Source: DATARH01 sp963746885 (GTDB lineage: Bacteria; Pseudomonadota; Alphaproteobacteria; ATCC43930; CGMCC-115725). Taken from it: DNA of 64,000 bases. Below the pieces are notes generated by a model. The model had not been told where the DNA came from and did no database searches. It saw only the letters and a program-made list of their open reading frames with translations. Position 1 is the first letter of the stretch; the number at the start of each line of letters is the position of its first letter. Of this stretch, positions 37,750 through 46,805 are shown in pieces. A program made the position numbers and the translations under genes. The DNA is taken from NCBI GenBank assembly GCA_963746885.1, contig CAVVDM010000013.1, forward strand, positions 434,001-498,000, given 5' to 3'.

Positions 37750-38202
37750 CTATTGCCCGGCAGCCTCGGCGCCGGCAGCTTCGTGCTCGGGCAGCGCCTC
37801 GCCCCACATCTTTTCAATATTGTAGTAGGCGCGGATCTCCGGCCGGAACAGGTGGACGATGACGTCGCCGGCGTCGACCAGCACCCAGTCGCCCTGCGCT
37901 TTGCCTTCGACCGCGACGCGGCCGGGGATGGCCTGTTCGAGGTGCTCGGTCAGCGAGACCACCTGCCGCCCCGACCGTCCGGTGGCGACCACCATGTAGT
38001 CGGCGATCGTCGTCTTGCCGGCGAGGTCGATCGTGACGATGTCCTCGGCCTTGCCGTCTTCGAGGCTCTCGATGATGCGGCGCAGCAGCTCCGGCGCCGG
38101 CAGGGATTGCCGGCGGCGGCGGGGCGCCGTGCGCATCGCCGGGGCGATGATGGCGGTCGCGGGCGCTTCAGGGGCGGCGGTCATTTCGGCGGCGGCGGTC
38201 AT
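37750..38202 (-). CDS. rsfS: Ribosomal silencing factor RsfS
   Basis: About 150 residues. The RsfS/Iojap core is LLRRIIESLEDGKAEDIVTI, then IADYMVVATGRSGRQVVSL, GDWVLVDAGDVIVHLFRPEIRAYYNIEKMWG. It binds ribosomal protein uL14 and blocks subunit joining in starvation. I start at ATG 38202, right after the nadD stop; GTG 38214, overlapping nadD by 11 bases, is an alternative. The N terminus carries an Ala-rich extension and the C terminus an acidic tail. Order nadD-rsfS-rlmH is the usual alphaproteobacterial one. Confidence 0.9.
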   Translation of the reverse strand: MTAAAEMTAAPEAPATAIIAPAMRTAPRRRRQSLPAPELLRRIIESLEDGKAEDIVTIDLAGKTTIADYMVVATGRSGRQVVSLTEHLEQAIPGRVAVEGKAQGDWVLVDAGDVIVHLFRPEIRAYYNIEKMWGEALPEHEAAGAEAAGQ

Positions 38203-38203
38203 T

Positions 38204-38836
38204 TCAGAGGTCACGTCGGGTGGTTGCTCCTGCAGGGTTCGAAGAGAGCGCTCGGCACGGATCTGGGTGGCCGAGCGGGGGTCGCGCCGGGTGTGAAAAA
38301 ACGCCCAAGCGGGCGGCGCCAACGTCGGCAAGACGGCGCGCCGCCGTGGCTGGCACGCGGGCGCCGGCGAAGCGCATAGCCGCGATCCCGGCGAGCGCCT
38401 TCAACGAGCTCCGCGGCCGGTCGAAAACAGCGATCGGAACGGCGCGGAAGATGTCCTGCCAGCGCTTCCAATGTGGGAGCTGGGCGAGGTTGTCGCCACC
38501 CATCAGCCAGACGAACCGGGTATGCGGAAAGCGCCGGCGCAGCGCCTTCAGCGTGTCGGCGGTATACGTTGAGCCAAGCTCGGCCTCGATGCCGCTGGCC
38601 CGGATGCGCCGGTCGGCGGAGGCCACCGCCTCGGCCTGTTGCAGTCGCTCGGCGAACGGCGCCATGCCGGCCCGCGGCTTCAGCGGGTTCTGCGGCGACA
38701 CCAGCCACCACACCTCGTCGAGGTCGAGCCGGCGTAATGCCAAACGGCTGATATGCAGGTGCCCGCCATGCGCCGGGTTGAACGACCCGCCGAGGAGGCC
38801 GATGCGGCGCCCTTTGGTGAGGCCTGTTGTGGTCAG
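38204..38836 (-). CDS. nadD: Nicotinate-nucleotide adenylyltransferase NadD
   Basis: 210 residues. The nucleotidyltransferase motif GLLGGSFNPAHGGHLHIS is at the N terminus, with WWLVSPQNPLKP and FVWLMGGDNLAQLPHW further on. It adenylates nicotinate mononucleotide in NAD synthesis. No ATG, GTG or TTG lies in frame near the start; CTG at 38836-38834 overlaps the proA stop (CTGA) and is the best candidate, although a base error hiding a normal start is as likely. It directly follows proA. Confidence 0.88.
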   Translation of the reverse strand: MTTTGLTKGRRIGLLGGSFNPAHGGHLHISRLALRRLDLDEVWWLVSPQNPLKPRAGMAPFAERLQQAEAVASADRRIRASGIEAELGSTYTADTLKALRRRFPHTRFVWLMGGDNLAQLPHWKRWQDIFRAVPIAVFDRPRSSLKALAGIAAMRFAGARVPATAARRLADVGAARLGVFSHPARPPLGHPDPCRALSSNPAGATTRRDL

Positions 38837-40072
38837 GGGCGCACCTGGCCGGTGCCGCGCACGAGGTATTTGTATGTCGTCAGCTCGGCCGCACCGACCG
38901 GCCCGCGCGGCGGCAGCCGCTGGGTCGAGATGCCGATCTCGGCGCCCATGCCGAATTCGCCGCCGTCGGCGAACTGGGTCGAGGCGTTGACCAGCACGAT
39001 CGCGCTGTCGACCTCGGCGAGGAAGCGCTCGGCGGCGGCCTCGTCCTCGGTCACGATCGCGTCGGTGTGGTGCGAGCCGTAGCGGTTGACGTGGGCGATC
39101 GCCTCGTCGAGCCCGCCGACGACATGCACCGCGAGAATGGCGTCGAGATATTCGGTGCGCCAATCCTGCTCGCTGGCGGGGATCGTGGCGGGGTCGATCG
39201 CCAGCACCTCCGGGTCGCCGCGCAATTCGCAGCCGGCGGCGCGCAGATCGGCGAGGATCGGCGGCAGGACGGTGTGCGTCACGCTGCGGTCGACCAGCAG
39301 CGTCTCGGTCGCGCCGCAGACCGACACCCGGCGCATCTTGGCGTTGAGCGCGATGGCGCGCGCCTTCGCGGGGTCGGCGGCGCCGTGGATGTAGGTGTGG
39401 CACAGGCCTTCGAGATGGGCGATGACCGGGATGCGGCTCTCGCGCTGCACGCGCTCGATCAGCGACTGGCCGCCGCGCGGCACGATGATGTCGATGACCC
39501 CGCTCATCTTCAGCATCAGCCCGACGGCTTCGCGGTCGCGCGTCGGCACCAGCTGGATCGCGTCTTCCGGCAGGAAGGCGGCGCGCAGCCCCTCCCGGAG
39601 AGCGGCGACCAGGGCATGCGAGGAATGAAAGCTCTCCGAGCCGCCGCGCAGGATCGCGGCATTGCCCGATTTGACGCGCCAGCCCGCCGGCGTCGGCGGT
39701 AACGTTGGGGCGGCTCTCGTAGATGATGCCGATAACCCCGAGCGGCACGCTGACGCGGGAGATCCTGAGACCGTTGGGCCGGGTCCAGTCGGCCAGCACA
39801 CGCCCGACCGGGTCGGGCAGCGCGGCGATGTCTTCGAGCCCCTTCGCCACCGCCTCCAATCGTTTCGGATCGAGCGCCAGGCGGTCGAGCAACGCCGCGC
39901 CGATCCCGGCATGCCGCGCTGCGGCGAGGTCTTCGGCATTGGCGGCGAGGATTTCGTCGGCCCGGTCGCGCACGGCCTGGGCCGCCGCGCGCAGCGCCGT
40001 CGCCTTCGCGTCGGCCGGGGCAAGCGCCAGCGCCGCCGCGGCGTCGCGGGCTCGCCGGCCGATCTCGGCCAT
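38833..40072 (-). CDS. proA: Gamma-glutamyl phosphate reductase ProA, one frameshift
   Basis: The N-terminal part (EIGRRARDAAAALALAPADAK, LGVIGIIYESRPNVTADAG) and the rest (VKSGNAAILRGGSESFHSS, VPRGGQSLIERVQ, RRVSVCGATETLLVD with the catalytic Cys, FGMGAEIGISTQRLPPRGPVG) lie in two frames. Dropping one base in GGGCTGGCGCGTC near 39680 restores a 412-residue protein. ProA reduces gamma-glutamyl phosphate to the semialdehyde for proline. ATG 40072 is the family start. It follows proB. Confidence 0.88.
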
Positions 40073-40121
40073 TGTTGCGGCAAGGTCGGCGGCCGCAGGC
40101 CGGGTCAGGGTCTCGTATCTG

Positions 40122-41299
40122 TCATCGCCGTTCGGTCACCACCAGATCGTCGCGGTGAATGATCTCGTCGCGGCCACGGTAGCCCAGAATCGCGGCAATT
40201 TCACCGCTCTTGTGCCCGGCAATCAGGCGGATGTCGGTGCTGGCATAGGCCGACAGGCCGCGCCCGGCCTCGGCTCCGCTGCGGGTGCGGATGACGATGC
40301 AGTCGCCGCGCTCGAAGGCGCCCTCGACCGCCACCACGCCGGCCGGCAGCAGGCTCTTGCCGCCGCGCAGTGCGCGCGCCGCGCCGTCGTCGACAACCAG
40401 CGCGCCGGCCGGGTTGACGGCGCCGGCGATCCACGCCTTGCGCGCCGAGCGCGGCTCGCCGCCCGGCAGGAACAGGGTAGCGCGGGCGCCGGCCTCGATC
40501 GGCTGCAAGCGGGCCGCGGCCATCGCCGTCTTCGCGGCGACGACCCTCGGCGATCAGCATGTGGCAGCCGGCGCCCATCGCGATGCGCGCCGCCTCGAGC
40601 TTGGTGACCATGCCGCCCGAGCTGTAGCCGGGCGGCGCCGCGCCGGCCATCGCCAAAGTCTCAGCGCCGATTTCGCGCACCACGGGGATGTGCTGCGCTG
40701 CCGGCTCGCGTGCGCGGGTCGGCGGTGTAGAGACCGTCGATGTCCGACAGCAGCACCAGCATGTCGGCGCTGACCATCTGGGCGACGCGGGCGGCGAGGC
40801 GGTCATTGTCGCCGAAGCGGATCTCGGCGGTGGCGATCGTGTCGTTCTCGTTGACCACCGGCACCGCTCCGAGGGCGAGCAATTGCGCGAAGGTGGCGCG
40901 CGCGTTGAGGTGGCGGCGGCGCTCCTCGGTGTCGTCGGGGGTCAACAGAATCTGCGCGACCGTGATGCCGTGCCGCGCCAGCGATTCCTGATAGGCGTGC
41001 GCCAGCCGGATCTGCCCGGTGGCGGCGGCGGCCTGCTTTTCTTCGAGGCGCAGCGCCCGGCCGCGCAGCCCGAGATGGCGGCGCCCGACCGCGATCGCGC
41101 CCGAGGTGACGATGATCAGCTCCTGGCCACGGCGGCGGCAGCGCGCCACGTCGTCAATCAGGGCGTCGAGCCAGGCGCGGCGGATCTCGCCGTCCTCGGC
41201 CACCAGCAACGCCGAGCCGATCTTGACGACCAGCCGGCGTGCCCCGACGAGGGAAGCGGCGGGGGTGGGCGAGTTGTCGATATCGAGGGCGTGACTCAT
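40122..41299 (-). CDS. proB: Glutamate 5-kinase ProB with PUA domain, two frameshifts
   Basis: Kinase domain: RRLVVKIGSALLV, ELIIVTSGAIAVGRRHLGL, VPVVNENDTIATAEIRFGDND, LLSDIDGLYTADPR; then, in the next frame, AGAAPPGYSSGGMVTKLEAARIA. In the third frame is the C-terminal PUA domain (ARKAWIAGAVNPAGALVVDDGA to IIHRDDLVV). Each break is repaired by removing one base, near 40711 (CGCACGC to CGCCGC) and 40543 (GGGTCGTC to GGGCGTC). It phosphorylates glutamate, the first step to proline. The start overlaps the obgE stop by four bases. Confidence 0.88.
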
Positions 41300-42330
41300 C
41301 CCACCTCAGCCAACGCCCCAGGCGCATCGGCGCGGGCGTCGGCGATCGCGGCGAGGACGGCGCCAAGCGCCGGGGGGATGCCGGCGCCGCTGACCCCGGA
41401 GAGCGGCAGGATCGGCGTCCCCGGCGGCGCGACGCGGGCCAATGCCCGACACTTGCGCGCGACCACGTCCGGCTCGATCGCGTCGATCTTGTTGAGGCCG
41501 ATGATTTCCCGCTTGGCCGCGAGGCCGTGGCCGTAATCGGCAAGCTCGCGGCGGATCGTGCGGTAGGCGCCGGCGATGTCGTCCTCGGTGCCGTCGATCA
41601 GGTGGAGGATCACGGCGCAGCGCTCGACATGGCCGAGAAAGCGGGTGCCGAGGCCGGCGCCGTCGCTCGCCCCCTCGATCAGGCCGGGCAGGTCGGCGAG
41701 CACGAATTCGGTCTCGTCGTCGAGCCGCACGACGCCGAGCTGCGGGTGCAGCGTGGTGAACGGGTAGTCGGCGATCTTCGGCCTTGCGTGCGACAGCCGC
41801 GCCAAGAGGGTCGATTTGCCGGCATTCGGCAGGCCGACGAGGCCGGCATCGGCGATCAGCTTAAGGCGCAGCCACACCCACAATTCGCGGCCCGGCCAGC
41901 CCGGATCGGCGCGGCGCGGCGCCTGGTTGGTCGAGCTTTTGAAATGGGAATTGCCGAAGCCGCCGTCGCCGCCGCGCAACAGCACGACGCGCTGGCCCGG
42001 GCGAATCAGATCGGCAAGCACGGTCTCCTTGTCGTCGTCGAGCACCTGCGTCCCGATCGGCACGGTCAGCACGAGGTCGCGCCCGCCGGCGCCGGTGCGG
42101 TTGGCGCCGGCGCCGCCGCGCCCGTTCTGCGCCCGGAAATGCTGCCGGTAGCGGTAGTCGATCAGGGTGTTCAGGTTGGCGGCGGCGAGCAGCACGATGT
42201 CGCCGCCCTTGCCGCCGTCGCCGCCATCGGGGCCGCCGAACTCGATGAACTTCTCGCGGCGAAAGCTCATCGCGCCGCGCCCGCCATCACCGCTCTTCAG
42301 GTAGATCTTGCACTGGTCGAGGAATTTCAT
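41296..42330 (-). CDS. obgE: Obg-family GTPase ObgE/CgtA
   Basis: 344 residues. The N-terminal glycine-rich Obg fold (CKIYLKSGDGGRGAMSFRRE, GPDGGDGGKGGDIVL) precedes the G domain: P-loop GLPNAGKST, switch II DLPGLIEGAS and LNKIDAIE. Essential GTPase in late 50S assembly and stress response. The C-terminal OCT extension of some homologues is absent. A strong terminator separates it from rpmA, so it likely has its own promoter within 42331-42406. Confidence 0.95.
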   Translation of the reverse strand: MKFLDQCKIYLKSGDGGRGAMSFRREKFIEFGGPDGGDGGKGGDIVLLAAANLNTLIDYRYRQHFRAQNGRGGAGANRTGAGGRDLVLTVPIGTQVLDDDKETVLADLIRPGQRVVLLRGGDGGFGNSHFKSSTNQAPRRADPGWPGRELWVWLRLKLIADAGLVGLPNAGKSTLLARLSHARPKIADYPFTTLHPQLGVVRLDDETEFVLADLPGLIEGASDGAGLGTRFLGHVERCAVILHLIDGTEDDIAGAYRTIRRELADYGHGLAAKREIIGLNKIDAIEPDVVARKCRALARVAPPGTPILPLSGVSGAGIPPALGAVLAAIADARADAPGALAEVG

Positions 42331-42345
42331 CGGTCACTATCGCGG

Positions 42346-42378
42346 CAAACAAAAAGGGGAGCGGCCGGGCCGCTCCCC
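42346..42378 (-). terminator. Rho-independent terminator after rpmA
   Basis: Read on the minus strand, an 11-bp perfect stem GGGGAGCGGCC / GGCCGCTCCCC (42378-42356, one-base loop) is followed by TTTTTGTTTG. It lies just past the rpmA stop and before obgE, so it ends the rplU-rpmA transcript. Confidence 0.85.
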
Positions 42379-42406
42379 TCGACTCCGCCTGGCTTGCGGG
42401 GAACGG

Positions 42407-42694
42407 CTACTCGGCGGCTTCCGCCGGTCGGTCGTCTTCCGGGCGCGGCACGATCGAGATGAAGGTGCGGCCGCGGATGCCCTTGCGGAACTGCACGGCG
42501 CCCTCTTCGAGGGCAAACAGCGTGTGGTCGCGGCCCATGCCGACGCGGTCGCCGGGATGGAACTTGGTACCGCGCTGGCGCACGATGATGTTGCCGGGGA
42601 CGACAATCTCGCCGCCGAACTTCTTGACCCCGAGCCGCTGCCCCGGGCTGTCGCGGCCGTTGCGCGAGGAGCCGCCCGCCTTTTTGTGTGCCAT
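42407..42694 (-). CDS. rpmA: 50S ribosomal protein L27
   Basis: 95 residues beginning AHKKAGGSSRNGRDSPGQRLGVK, the L27 N terminus that reaches the peptidyl-transferase centre, followed by RQRGTKFHPGDRVGMGRDHTLFAL. It has a short C-terminal tail rich in Glu and Ala. Second gene of rplU-rpmA, with 31 bases between them, and followed by a clear terminator. Confidence 0.96.
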   Translation of the reverse strand: MAHKKAGGSSRNGRDSPGQRLGVKKFGGEIVVPGNIIVRQRGTKFHPGDRVGMGRDHTLFALEEGAVQFRKGIRGRTFISIVPRPEDDRPAEAAE

Positions 42695-42725
42695 GCCGAA
42701 CCCTCCTGCGCCTACCTGCCAGCGA

Positions 42726-43043
42726 TCACACCCCGGGGCGGATCTCGGTGATCCGCAGCACGGTCTGATACTGGCGGTGGCCGTTCTTGCGGCGGTAATT
42801 GTGCCGCCGCTTCTTCTTGAAGACGATGATCTTGTCGGCGCGGCGCTGCTCGACCAGCTCGGCGCTGACCGAGGCGCCCGCGACGAGCGGAGTGCCGGTC
42901 GCAACCCCGTCGCCGTCGCCGAGCATCAGCACTTCGCTCAGCTCGATTGTCGCGCCGGGCTCGCCGGCGAGCTTCTCGACCGCGATGACGTCGTTCGGGG
43001 CGACCTTGTACTGCTTGCCGCCGGTGCGGATCACTGCAAACAT
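42726..43043 (-). CDS. rplU: 50S ribosomal protein L21
   Basis: 105 residues: FAVIRTGGKQYKVAPNDVIAVEKL, then KIIVFKKKRRHNYRRKNGHRQ, the basic rRNA-binding loop typical of L21. First gene of the rplU-rpmA pair. The 148 bases to the divergent phoR start should contain its promoter; I see no strong consensus there. Confidence 0.96.
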   Translation of the reverse strand: MFAVIRTGGKQYKVAPNDVIAVEKLAGEPGATIELSEVLMLGDGDGVATGTPLVAGASVSAELVEQRRADKIIVFKKKRRHNYRRKNGHRQYQTVLRITEIRPGV

Positions 43044-43191
43044 GATGAAAGCCGATATCGGTTGGGGCGCCCGTCGCGGCAAGCCCACAGGGCGCGAATC
43101 TTGGTCCGGACAGGCATCCGTCCGGGAGCCGCGCACTATAGTGGGGCGCTCTCGGCTGTCAACGATCTCGGGCAACAATCTCGGGGCGCAG

Positions 43192-44589
43192 ATGGGTCGA
43201 GACTTCGGCTGGGGTACGGGCCTTGCGCTCGTTCTGTCGGCGCCCGGCGGCATCGCCGTTGCCGCATTGTGGGGGGTGGGGCTGGTCGATGCCGCTGCGG
43301 CTGTGGCGGCGGGGGTGGGAGTTGCGGCGCTGGCTGTCGCAATCGCGGCTGCGGCCATGGTGTCGCTCGCCCGAACGCTGACTGCGATCGAGCAGCTCGG
43401 CCCGGCGGCGGCATCGGCGCAATTGCCGGACCGGCGGGCACTCGCGGCACGCGCGCTGTGGCCGGCGCTGCTGCGGCTGCGGCGGGCGTGGCGCGACCAT
43501 GCGGCAACGGCGGAGGCGCGGGCCGTGGCCGCAGAGGCGGTGATCGCCGCGATGCCCGACCCGCTGATCCTGATCGACCGGCAGCGGCGCATCGTGCGCA
43601 GCAACGCAGCATCGGCCGAGTTCATCGGCCTGAGCACTGAGCCGCGCGACCTGGCGGGGGCATTGCGCAACCCGGTGCTGCTGGCCGGCGCCGAATCCGT
43701 GCTGCGCGGCGAGCCGTCGTGCAGCGTCGAGTTCACCCTATCGGTGCCGGTCGAGCGCGTGCTGCGGGCCCGTCTTGCGCGGATCGAGGAGCCGGCGCCG
43801 CACGGCGCCGCGGCGATCCTGACCCTGCACGACGTCACCGCCCTGAAGCGCAGCGAGCAGATGCGCGCCGATTTCATCGCTAACGCCGGACACGAGCTGA
43901 AGACGCCGCTCACCGCCCTGGTCGGCTTCATCGAGACCCTGCTCGGGCCGGCGCGCGACGATGCCGTCGCCCGCCAGCGCTTCCTCGGGATCATGCACGA
44001 GCAGGCGCAGCGCATGGCGCGCCTCGTCAATGATCTGTTGTCGCTGTCGCGCATCGAGCTCAACGAGCATGTCGTGCCGACCGGCCGCGTGGCGCTGGCG
44101 CCGCTGCTTGACGAGGTCGCGCGCGGGCTCGAATTGCGTGCCGCCGAGCGCGACATCCGCATCGTCCCCGCCCTGCCGGACGATCTGCCAGAGGTGCAGG
44201 GCGACCGCGACGAACTGGCGCAGATCTTCCAGAACCTGCTCGACAACGCCGTCAAATACGGCCGGCCGCACAGCGAGGCGATCGTGGAGGGCGGTGTAGG
44301 GACGGGCGGGGACGCGGGGCTGGTGCGGGTCGCGGTCGCCGATCAGGGCGAGGGCATCGCAAGCGAGCATGTGCCGCGCCTGACCGAGCGCTTCTACCGG
44401 GTCGATACGGCGCGCTCGCGCGAGCTGGGCGGGACCGGCCTCGGCCTCGCGATCGTCAAGCACATCCTCAACCGCCATCGCGGCCGCCTCGACATCACGA
44501 GCAAGCTTGGCGAGGGGTCGATCTTCACGGTGTGGCTGCGCGCCGCCGATGCGCGAAAACCCGCCGATCCAGCTGTCACCGAACCGTAA
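43192..44589 (+). CDS. phoR: Phosphate-regulon sensor histidine kinase PhoR
   Basis: 465 residues. Two N-terminal membrane segments are followed by a PAS-like region (AVIAAMPDPLILIDRQRRIV). The dimerisation/phosphoacceptor block FIANAGHELKTPLTAL has the phospho-His at about residue 234. The ATPase domain has N box QNLLDNAVKYG, VADQGEGIA and GGTGLGLAIVKHIL. It phosphorylates PhoB when phosphate is scarce. It lies directly upstream of pstSCAB-phoU-phoB, an order common in alphaproteobacteria. Longer upstream frames are antisense to rplU. Confidence 0.93.
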   Translation: MGRDFGWGTGLALVLSAPGGIAVAALWGVGLVDAAAAVAAGVGVAALAVAIAAAAMVSLARTLTAIEQLGPAAASAQLPDRRALAARALWPALLRLRRAWRDHAATAEARAVAAEAVIAAMPDPLILIDRQRRIVRSNAASAEFIGLSTEPRDLAGALRNPVLLAGAESVLRGEPSCSVEFTLSVPVERVLRARLARIEEPAPHGAAAILTLHDVTALKRSEQMRADFIANAGHELKTPLTALVGFIETLLGPARDDAVARQRFLGIMHEQAQRMARLVNDLLSLSRIELNEHVVPTGRVALAPLLDEVARGLELRAAERDIRIVPALPDDLPEVQGDRDELAQIFQNLLDNAVKYGRPHSEAIVEGGVGTGGDAGLVRVAVADQGEGIASEHVPRLTERFYRVDTARSRELGGTGLGLAIVKHILNRHRGRLDITSKLGEGSIFTVWLRAADARKPADPAVTEP

Positions 44590-44612
44590 CGAAACTGTCA
44601 TAGAAGTGCATC
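44584..44612 (+). promoter_or_regulatory. Candidate Pho box upstream of pstS
   Basis: CTGTCAT at 44595-44601 is an exact PhoB half-site. Eleven bases upstream is CCGTAAC (44584-44590), similar to the variant half-site CTGTAAC, and eleven bases downstream a weaker GTGCATC (44606-44612). The set overlaps the phoR stop codon and ends about 85 bases before pstS. Expected to drive phosphate-starvation induction of pstS-phoB. Confidence 0.65.
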
Positions 44613-44697
44613 AGGCAAAGGTTAGAACCCGCGTCGACCGGTATGAACATCGCACAGCGGCCAATTCCTTGGAGGCCGGTCGCCCGCAACCCTCTTT

Positions 44698-45762
44698 ATG
44701 GAGCAAGCTGTGGCTGTTTTCCGAACCACGCTGCTGGCGGCGGCAATTGCCGCAATCGGCTTGGCGGCGCCGGCCGGCGCCGCGGAGATTTCCGGCGCCG
44801 GCGCCACCTTTCCCTACCCGATCTACGCCAAATGGGCCGAGGCCTACAACGCGAAGACCGGCATCAAGATGAATTACCAGTCGATCGGCTCGGGCGGCGG
44901 CATCAAGCAGATCACCTCGAACACGGTCGATTTCGGCGCCTCCGACATGCCGTTGAAGCCCGAAGTGCTGGCCAAGGGCGGGCTGCAGCAATGGCCGATG
45001 GTGATGGGCGGGGTGGTGCTCGTTATCAACCTCAAGGGCGTCAAGCCGGGCGAGATGAAGCTCGACGGCAAGACCGTCGCCGACATGTATCTCGGCAAGG
45101 TCACCAAGTGGAACGATCCGGAGATCGCCAAGCTCAATCCCGGCATGAAGCTGCCGGCGAAGGCAGTGGCGACGGTGCACCGCTCGGACGGGTCGGGCAC
45201 CAACTTCATCTTCACCCACTACCTGTCGAGCATCGACCCCGAATTCGAAAGCAAGGTCGGTGAGAACACCTCGGTCGAATTCCCGGGCGGCCTCGGCGGC
45301 AAGGGCAACGAAGGCGTCGCGGCGATCGCCGGCCGCACCGACGGCGCGATCGGCTATGTCGAATACGCCTACGCGCTGCAGAACAAGATGACGTACACGC
45401 TCTTGAAGAATCAGGCCGGGGAGTTCGTCGCGCCCGAGAGCAAGACATTCCAGGCCGCCGCCGCCAATGCCGATTGGGTCAATGCGCCGGGCTTTTACCT
45501 GCTGTTGACCAACCAGCCCGGCAAGGAAAGCTGGCCGATCACCGGCGCCACTTTCCTCTTGATGCACAAAGAGCAGACCAAGCCCGCGACGGCCAAGGCC
45601 GTGCTCAGCTTTGTCGACTGGGCCTATCACAACGGCGACAAGATGGCCGAGGCGCTCGACTACGTGCCGATGCCCGAGAAGGTCGTCAACATGGTCGAGC
45701 AGAGCTGGAAGACGATCCTCGGTCCGGATAAGAAGCCGGTGTGGGACGGTCATTCCTCCTGA
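44698..45762 (+). CDS. pstS: Phosphate ABC transporter substrate-binding protein PstS
   Basis: 354 residues from ATG 44698. GTG 44710 is an attractive alternative because GGAG at 44700-44703 sits at the right distance and the signal peptide AVFRTTLLAAAIAAIGLAAPAGA then begins cleanly. The mature protein has GAGATFPYPIYAKWAEAY, YQSIGSGGGIKQI, FGASDMPL and HRSDGSGTNFIFTHYL, the classic phosphate-binding loops. Periplasmic high-affinity phosphate binding for PstCAB. Confidence 0.95.
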   Translation: MEQAVAVFRTTLLAAAIAAIGLAAPAGAAEISGAGATFPYPIYAKWAEAYNAKTGIKMNYQSIGSGGGIKQITSNTVDFGASDMPLKPEVLAKGGLQQWPMVMGGVVLVINLKGVKPGEMKLDGKTVADMYLGKVTKWNDPEIAKLNPGMKLPAKAVATVHRSDGSGTNFIFTHYLSSIDPEFESKVGENTSVEFPGGLGGKGNEGVAAIAGRTDGAIGYVEYAYALQNKMTYTLLKNQAGEFVAPESKTFQAAAANADWVNAPGFYLLLTNQPGKESWPITGATFLLMHKEQTKPATAKAVLSFVDWAYHNGDKMAEALDYVPMPEKVVNMVEQSWKTILGPDKKPVWDGHSS

Positions 45763-45777
45763 GAGCTGACGAGCGAC

Positions 45778-45798
45778 GGGAGGCCCGCCGGGCCTCCC
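45778..45798 (+). terminator. Intercistronic hairpin between pstS and pstC
   Basis: A perfect 9-bp stem, GGGAGGCCC (45778-45786) and GGGCCTCCC (45790-45798), with a three-base loop and no T tract. Such a stem would protect or partly terminate the pstS message, giving more PstS than permease; this is a known layout for binding-protein genes. It is not a full intrinsic terminator. Confidence 0.6.
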
Positions 45799-45829
45799 GC
45801 CTCGTAATCGGGGACGGCAGGAGCGGGTC

Positions 45830-46801
45830 GTGGCGGCGGAAATAGCGATCAAGCGACGGGTGGAGGCAGGCCGCGGGCGCGGCGCGCTCGGCGACTTGCT
45901 GTTCCATGGCTTGACCCTACTGTTCGCGGTCGTCGTGGTGCTGATCCTGACCGGCGTCATGGTCGCCCTGGTCGCCGGTGCCTGGCCGGCCTTGCGGCAT
46001 TTCGGGTTCGGCTTTCTCGTCACCGAATCCTGGAACCCGGTCACCGAGAAATTTGGCGCGGTGGCGCCGATCTACGGCACCATCGTGACCTCGGCGATTG
46101 CGATGCTGATCGGCATCCCGCTGGCGTTCGGGGTGGCGCTGTTCATCACCGAATTGAGCCCGATCTGGCTGAAGCGCCCGCTGGCGACGATGATCGAACT
46201 GCTCGCCGCGATCCCCAGCATCATCTATGGGATCTGGGGTCTGTTCGTGCTGGCGCCGTTCGTCCAGGAGCATATCGAGCCGCTGCTGATCGACACGCTC
46301 GGCAACATCCCCGGCGTCGGCCTGTTGTTCGCGGGACCGCCGCTCGGCATCGGCGTCTTGACCGCCGGGTTCATCCTGGCGGTCATGGTTTTGCCGTTCA
46401 TCTCCTCGATCATGCGCGACGTGTTCGAGACGGTGCCGGCGGTGTTGAAGGAGAGCACCTACGCGCTCGGCGCGACGACGACCGAAGTCGTCTGGCAGGT
46501 CGTGCTGCCCTACACGAGGATCGGCGTGGTCGGCGGGATTCTCTTGGGGCTCGGCCGGGCGCTCGGCGAGACGATGGCGGTCACCTTCGTGATCGGCAAC
46601 TCGCATCACGTCCATGCCTCGATCCTGCAGCCCGGGACGACGATTTCGGCGGCGCTGGCCAACGAGTTCACCGAGGCGGTCGGCGACCTTTATCTGTCGT
46701 CGCTGATCGCGCTCGGCCTCGTCCTGTTCGTGATCACGTTCATCGTGCTGGCTGCGGCTAAGTTGCTGCTCATCCGGCTCGAGCGCCAGGCGGGGAGGTG
46801 A
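45830..46801 (+). CDS. pstC: Phosphate ABC transporter permease PstC
   Basis: 323 residues from GTG 45830, preceded by AGGAG. Six membrane segments; binding-protein-dependent permease signature around YALGATTTEVVWQVVLPYTRIGVVGGILLGLGRALGETMAV, and FGAVAPIYGTIVTSAIAMLIG earlier. Forms the inner-membrane channel with PstA. Four bases separate it from pstA. Confidence 0.95.
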   Translation: MAAEIAIKRRVEAGRGRGALGDLLFHGLTLLFAVVVVLILTGVMVALVAGAWPALRHFGFGFLVTESWNPVTEKFGAVAPIYGTIVTSAIAMLIGIPLAFGVALFITELSPIWLKRPLATMIELLAAIPSIIYGIWGLFVLAPFVQEHIEPLLIDTLGNIPGVGLLFAGPPLGIGVLTAGFILAVMVLPFISSIMRDVFETVPAVLKESTYALGATTTEVVWQVVLPYTRIGVVGGILLGLGRALGETMAVTFVIGNSHHVHASILQPGTTISAALANEFTEAVGDLYLSSLIALGLVLFVITFIVLAAAKLLLIRLERQAGR

Positions 46802-46805
46802 GGCA

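Noticed and set aside
42726..44255. Long minus-strand frame extending upstream of rplU
   Set aside because: Only the last 105 codons are L21; the rest is antisense to phoR.
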